Assembly: GCA_963969395.1 (NCBI GenBank)
Contig: OZ017804.1
Span: 12,090,001-12,154,000 of the forward strand
Origin: Pseudoscleropodium purum
Lineage: Eukaryota > Streptophyta > Bryopsida > Hypnales > Brachytheciaceae
Direction of reading: 5' to 3'
Length of the DNA stretch: 64,000 nt
Part shown: positions 60,080 through 64,000 of the stretch, one piece after another
Position numbering within the stretch: position 1 is the first letter of the stretch
Layout: each line of letters begins with the position of its first letter
Translations under genes and position numbers: made by a program
The notes under the pieces: model-generated
Told to the model about the DNA's origin: nothing
Databases searched by the model: none
Seen by the model: only the letters and a program-made list of their open reading frames with translations

Positions 60080-61070
60080 ACTAGATTTCATTTGTGTTTT
60101 CCTTGAAAATGGTTGATTCCCTACTTGATAGAGTTGAAATGAGCTTAATTCTTACTTTTCTTCCAATGGGTTAGATATGGACATTTAAAATGGACGCCAA
60201 TCACAAGTGAGTATTATTAGTGTTGTTGGACATAAATTGTTTTTATTAGATCTTATTGTCCACTGAAAGAGGATTCCTACACATTGTAGCATGATGCATT
60301 ATTTGGACACAATATGAATAAATTATGAATTTTCAAAGTTTTGTCTCCAACCAGTATACCAATGGAAACTAAGTTGGGCCATGTTGACTAGGAAAATGAT
60401 TTCATGAAGACCCATTAGTAGTCAAGTTCGTCTTGTAGATCTTTTGTGGATCATTTCCGTATCCTACACAATTGAAATTTATACCAGAGGTATTACAAAA
60501 GTCAACAATAGAATTTCATAGACTTTCATATTTAGACTATCATTACATCTTGTTGCAAAGAATATCTATAAAATATTGAACACTTTTTGATCCAAACATA
60601 GGTATCGCATCATTCTCGGTGTACATATTTCAGTCCAAATTCGTCAATCGACTTTGTCATGGACAGATTTCTTCCATGTTTTCCTTGTTGAAGGTGTCCG
60701 GTTTCTATTGGAAGAGTTGAAAGGCAGAGTTGGATTTTCCTTCCTTCTTCTGCCAATGAGTGAGGAGCTTTCAGTCTTCAGGACAGGATATCAATGACTT
60801 TTTCTGCTTCACATCCAGTTTTCTTTGCGCTGATTTGGAGGTCATTGGAAAGTCTTGCAAAGTCTGCGATTCATCTGTTCTTCGTTGAAAACACATTGAG
60901 AAGAAGAGTACCTCAAGGAACAAAGAGTTTCGGGGTGTTTTGAACTTTGTACGTTGCGTACCTCACTTGCATTACGAGGAAGTACTTTTGTTGACATTTT
61001 CTTTTGAAGGGAGACTCTGTTGTACTGTATGAGTTTCTATTTGTCAACTTGCAATGACTAACAAGTTTAC
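60080..61070 (+). repeat. Duplicated block, unit 2 (matches 50880-52500)
   Basis: Colinear with unit 1 except that it lacks the 639-bp TTAA element, so it supplies the empty site near 60240. Confidence 0.65.
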
Positions 61071-64000
61071 ATTTTTTTAGGTTTTGTTTTTTTTAGGGTT
61101 TTTTTTAACACAAATGAAACGGGATTTCATTGGAAATGAAGTGTACAATATAGTAGTGGGCTCTTACTGCAATCCTCTTCTTCAAATAATGCCTACAAGA
61201 AGCTTTGAAATGGACAATAAGCGGTTTTGAAATGGACTATTGCGGAGAATGTAAGAGTGTAGTAAAATTTGTCAAATATTGGTTCATACTTTGCCAATGG
61301 ATGGAATACGAGTCTAGGTGGGTCCATTTTGAAGCCAAAGGTAGGTCTACTTAATTTTTCTAAATGAGAATTGGTTGTTCAATTGCCTTCTTATAGTTGC
61401 TGAAGAATCTAGGGTTTGTTTAAGTTTAGTAATGGTTACATTTTCGAACCTTATGTATTACTTTTTGCATGTCCCTATACCTATTTTTGGTTGAGCCATA
61501 TCTTTTTTCAAATTCCACATGTGTGGGTTTTGTAAGGCCCATAATCAATAATAGGTGCCTATTGTAGAATTCTTTGGAAATTCATGAATAATTCATAAAT
61601 GCTCTAAAAAATATGAAACCACTTGTGTTAGATTTTGCATCGATTTTTCTTCAATTGAAAAATAAGGGAAAATACTTTGGGGCATCTCAACCCCATCAAA
61701 AAGGCTGACCAGCCCTTAAAAGGTCACTTCAAGAGCACACTACCTTACCTCCAGCTAACCTTAAGTGCCTCAAATGGACAAACAGTAATACAATATCTAC
61801 ACCTAAAATGGACCACACTTCAAAATTGACTCCTATTTTTGAAGGGAAATAGGGAAGATATCCAAAATGGTGCGCATGCCAAAGATAAAGTATAAAGTGA
61901 GTTTTGAGTAGTGTATAGCTCTATTTATAATACTATAGAGGTGGCACCTTAGAAATGAACAATTTTCGGTGCACTTTTTGTTGTTTTAAATTCTCCTCTA
62001 GTGTCATTTTTTCATGTGCATCAAATGCATTTTGTATCACCTACATGACATTTTTAGCACCTTACACTTTACATCTTTGAAAATTTATAACTAAATCACA
62101 TTGCATTCAAAAATTATGGAATGACTTGCATTTTGATGTATAATCCTTTAGCAATGTGCAAAAATTGTTGTTCATTTTCTAGAGCATATTGATTATGCCA
62201 TGTGCAGAGCTTATTTGTACGATTTAAAGTGGAATTACATTAAAGAAGGACATAGAACAAACTTGACATACAAGCAAAAGGATGACTAACAAGTTTAAGG
62301 TAGTCTATTCTAAAAGCAACCATTTAAGGGCTAGTTTGCCATTTTTATGGGCTTCCTTGGATGCAAACATTTTTAGCTTATTTTTTTGACAAAGAAAAAT
62401 AAATGCAGCATGTAACACAAGTAATTTCATATTTTTTGAAGTATTTTCGAATTTCTTATGAATTTTCAAACATTTTTATCCTAGGCACATTTTTTTTACC
62501 ATAGTTCTCCCAAAATCCATTCCCTTGCAACTTGTAAAGAGATATGGTAAAACCAACAAAAATGTTTGTTTTTTGCAATAAGTAACATTTCATCCTTGAT
62601 CCACTCAATGGCTAATAAAAATAGTCAAATTAAGGACTACTTGATATTTGTTCTAGAGATAATTATAAGGTCAATTTGAAAAAGATGGTTGCTTTTAGAA
62701 CAGACTACCTTAGTTTTATACTTTGTGGATTGTAAGAGGTATTCAAAGATGAAGGTATCTTTATGTTGAACTAGTAAGCTTTGTGCTACTACCACAATAA
62801 AATAAAATAAAAGTAAAGTAAAAGTAAATTTTCAATTATTTTAATTTATAAAAACTTTGATATTCTATAACTATTACATTATTGTTCAAAATGCTACAAA
62901 ACAAAGTCCATGCACCCTTCTTTGTAGAGAGCTTTCTAATGATACCAAGAACACACTTAAAGGAGACATGGTCAAAAAAATCTCACCAAAAACAAAATAA
63001 ACAACCTTAGTTCTTTAAAGTATAGATAGGGATTAGATGCTATATAAAACATAGTTATGTTATAATCATAAAAGATTTCTATAATATAGGCACCTATAAT
63101 ATAGATGTATAATCTTTTAGGCTCCTAGGCACACTCTCCTAGACTTGCATAATAGCAACCCTCATCAAAATGGAGCTCATTTTTTTTAATAGATGACAAT
63201 ACTTAATGGATGAAGAGGATTATGTTATCTTCTATAACGTAGGTGGTTTAACATTATGATCTATAAAATGTTATCAAATGCATTATAGAACGTGTCTTTT
63301 ACATTTATTTTGAAGTTTTCATAAGGAATTTTTTTGTATCATGTATAAAAATGATATATATAATAAATTTTTTAAATATTTATATTCATTTTTCAAATCA
63401 ATGTGAATGAGCAGTTACTCATTACGAAAAATTTGAACATTGTGGAGGGCTGTTAAGGTTTCATTTTTTGGCCCCTATAGTGCAAGTACAAAAAACATTT
63501 AAAATCATTTTTAAAATTTTTTTAAAAGATCTTATGTGGTGCTTGCATGGCACAAGTAGTGCCACGTCAATAATGTTCATTAAAAATAAAAAAAATACTT
63601 GAATTCTTCTCTAATTGCACCAATGGGGTCAGAACTCGCGGCCTTTCCTAGGACTAAATTTTTTCCTAATGGCTCTTTTAATCACATATTTTTTTAATGG
63701 CTAAGATTGCATAGTTAACACATATTGAGTAATTAGCAAAAAATGGTTAGAATAATGGTCATTAAAACATGGTTACTTTTCTTAATAGAAAATTTGTAAT
63801 ACTTGAAAAGATTGTTTGTGTTGTGTTTATTTGTTTTTTGTTAAAAAAGGCAACCAAACCTCAATTTGCAAAGTTTATACTTATTTAACCCCTAAAGTTC
63901 CGTGACTATGTTTTCCCCCAAAACACTCCAAAACTGCTATTTCTTATACAAGTTTCGAAATTTAGAACAAAAACATTTTTGGACACATCTAACCATAGGA
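61071..64000. other. AT-rich intergenic sequence
   Basis: No gene is supported. At the right edge, 63888-64000 is the start of another TTAACCCCTAAAG repeat, continuing ACTATGTTTT...AAACACTCCAAAACTG as in the outer arms of the 27170-29380 repeat. It runs out of the window. Confidence 0.55.

Larger units (their letters stand above)
53791..61070 (-). repeat. Tandem segmental duplication, unit 2
   Basis: It carries the second gene copy (53941-57124), then blocks at 57290-57900, 58600-58960 and 60080-61070, in the same order and orientation as unit 1. The similarity starts near GAGTTGCCGATGTTTTCGTC at 53806, matching 42683. Confidence 0.75.

Overview
This is a gene-poor, AT-rich nuclear plant window, most like a bryophyte (moss or liverwort) or another early land plant with a repeat-rich genome. 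The genes that can be placed are plant types: a land-plant TIM14/PAM18, an apyrase of the Arabidopsis APY1/2 class, a plant EF-hand protein with several domains, and a TIR domain whose wording I associate with bryophyte TIR proteins. Introns have GT-AG borders and AAACCCTA telo-boxes are present. There is no bacterial or organellar gene organisation. The species assignment is inference.

Layout. 0.2-4.5 kb: a candidate 4.3-kb hAT-like element. It carries an intronless 496-aa protein-kinase-like gene between GC-rich CCGTCCGCC minisatellites in opposite orientation. 7.0-8.6 kb (minus): a four-exon EF-hand gene. 10.7-12.2 kb: a TTAA-bounded repeat. 15.4-16.6 kb: TIM14, with a four-copy tandem repeat upstream and a duplicated 3' end downstream. 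17.5-18.4 kb: weak exon-like signals. 22.8-25.4 kb (minus): apyrase, with a probable leader intron. 26-40.5 kb: repeats, including a 2.2-kb inverted repeat, a 1.4-kb foldback with tandem units in its arms, a 321-bp GC-rich hAT-type MITE with a clean 8-bp target duplication, and a TIR-domain remnant. 40.6-41.3 kb (minus): the 3' exons of a small unidentified gene. 42.7-52.6 and 53.8-61.1 kb: a colinear tandem segmental duplication, each unit carrying a copy of an unidentified gene with seven (perhaps eight) exons. The rest is AT-rich repeat sequence.

The recognised genes are unrelated housekeeping or signalling functions: calcium binding, mitochondrial import and NTP hydrolysis. They do not form a pathway. 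The unusual material is the mobile-element biology: (i) a kinase-like gene apparently riding in a GC-rich hAT-like element, (ii) TTAA-targeted MITEs with CCCCTAAA termini, one supported by an empty site inside the window, and (iii) two duplicated gene copies that each carry a different lesion in the putative first exon. All calls were made by eye from the sequence. Nothing was searched or aligned by computer.
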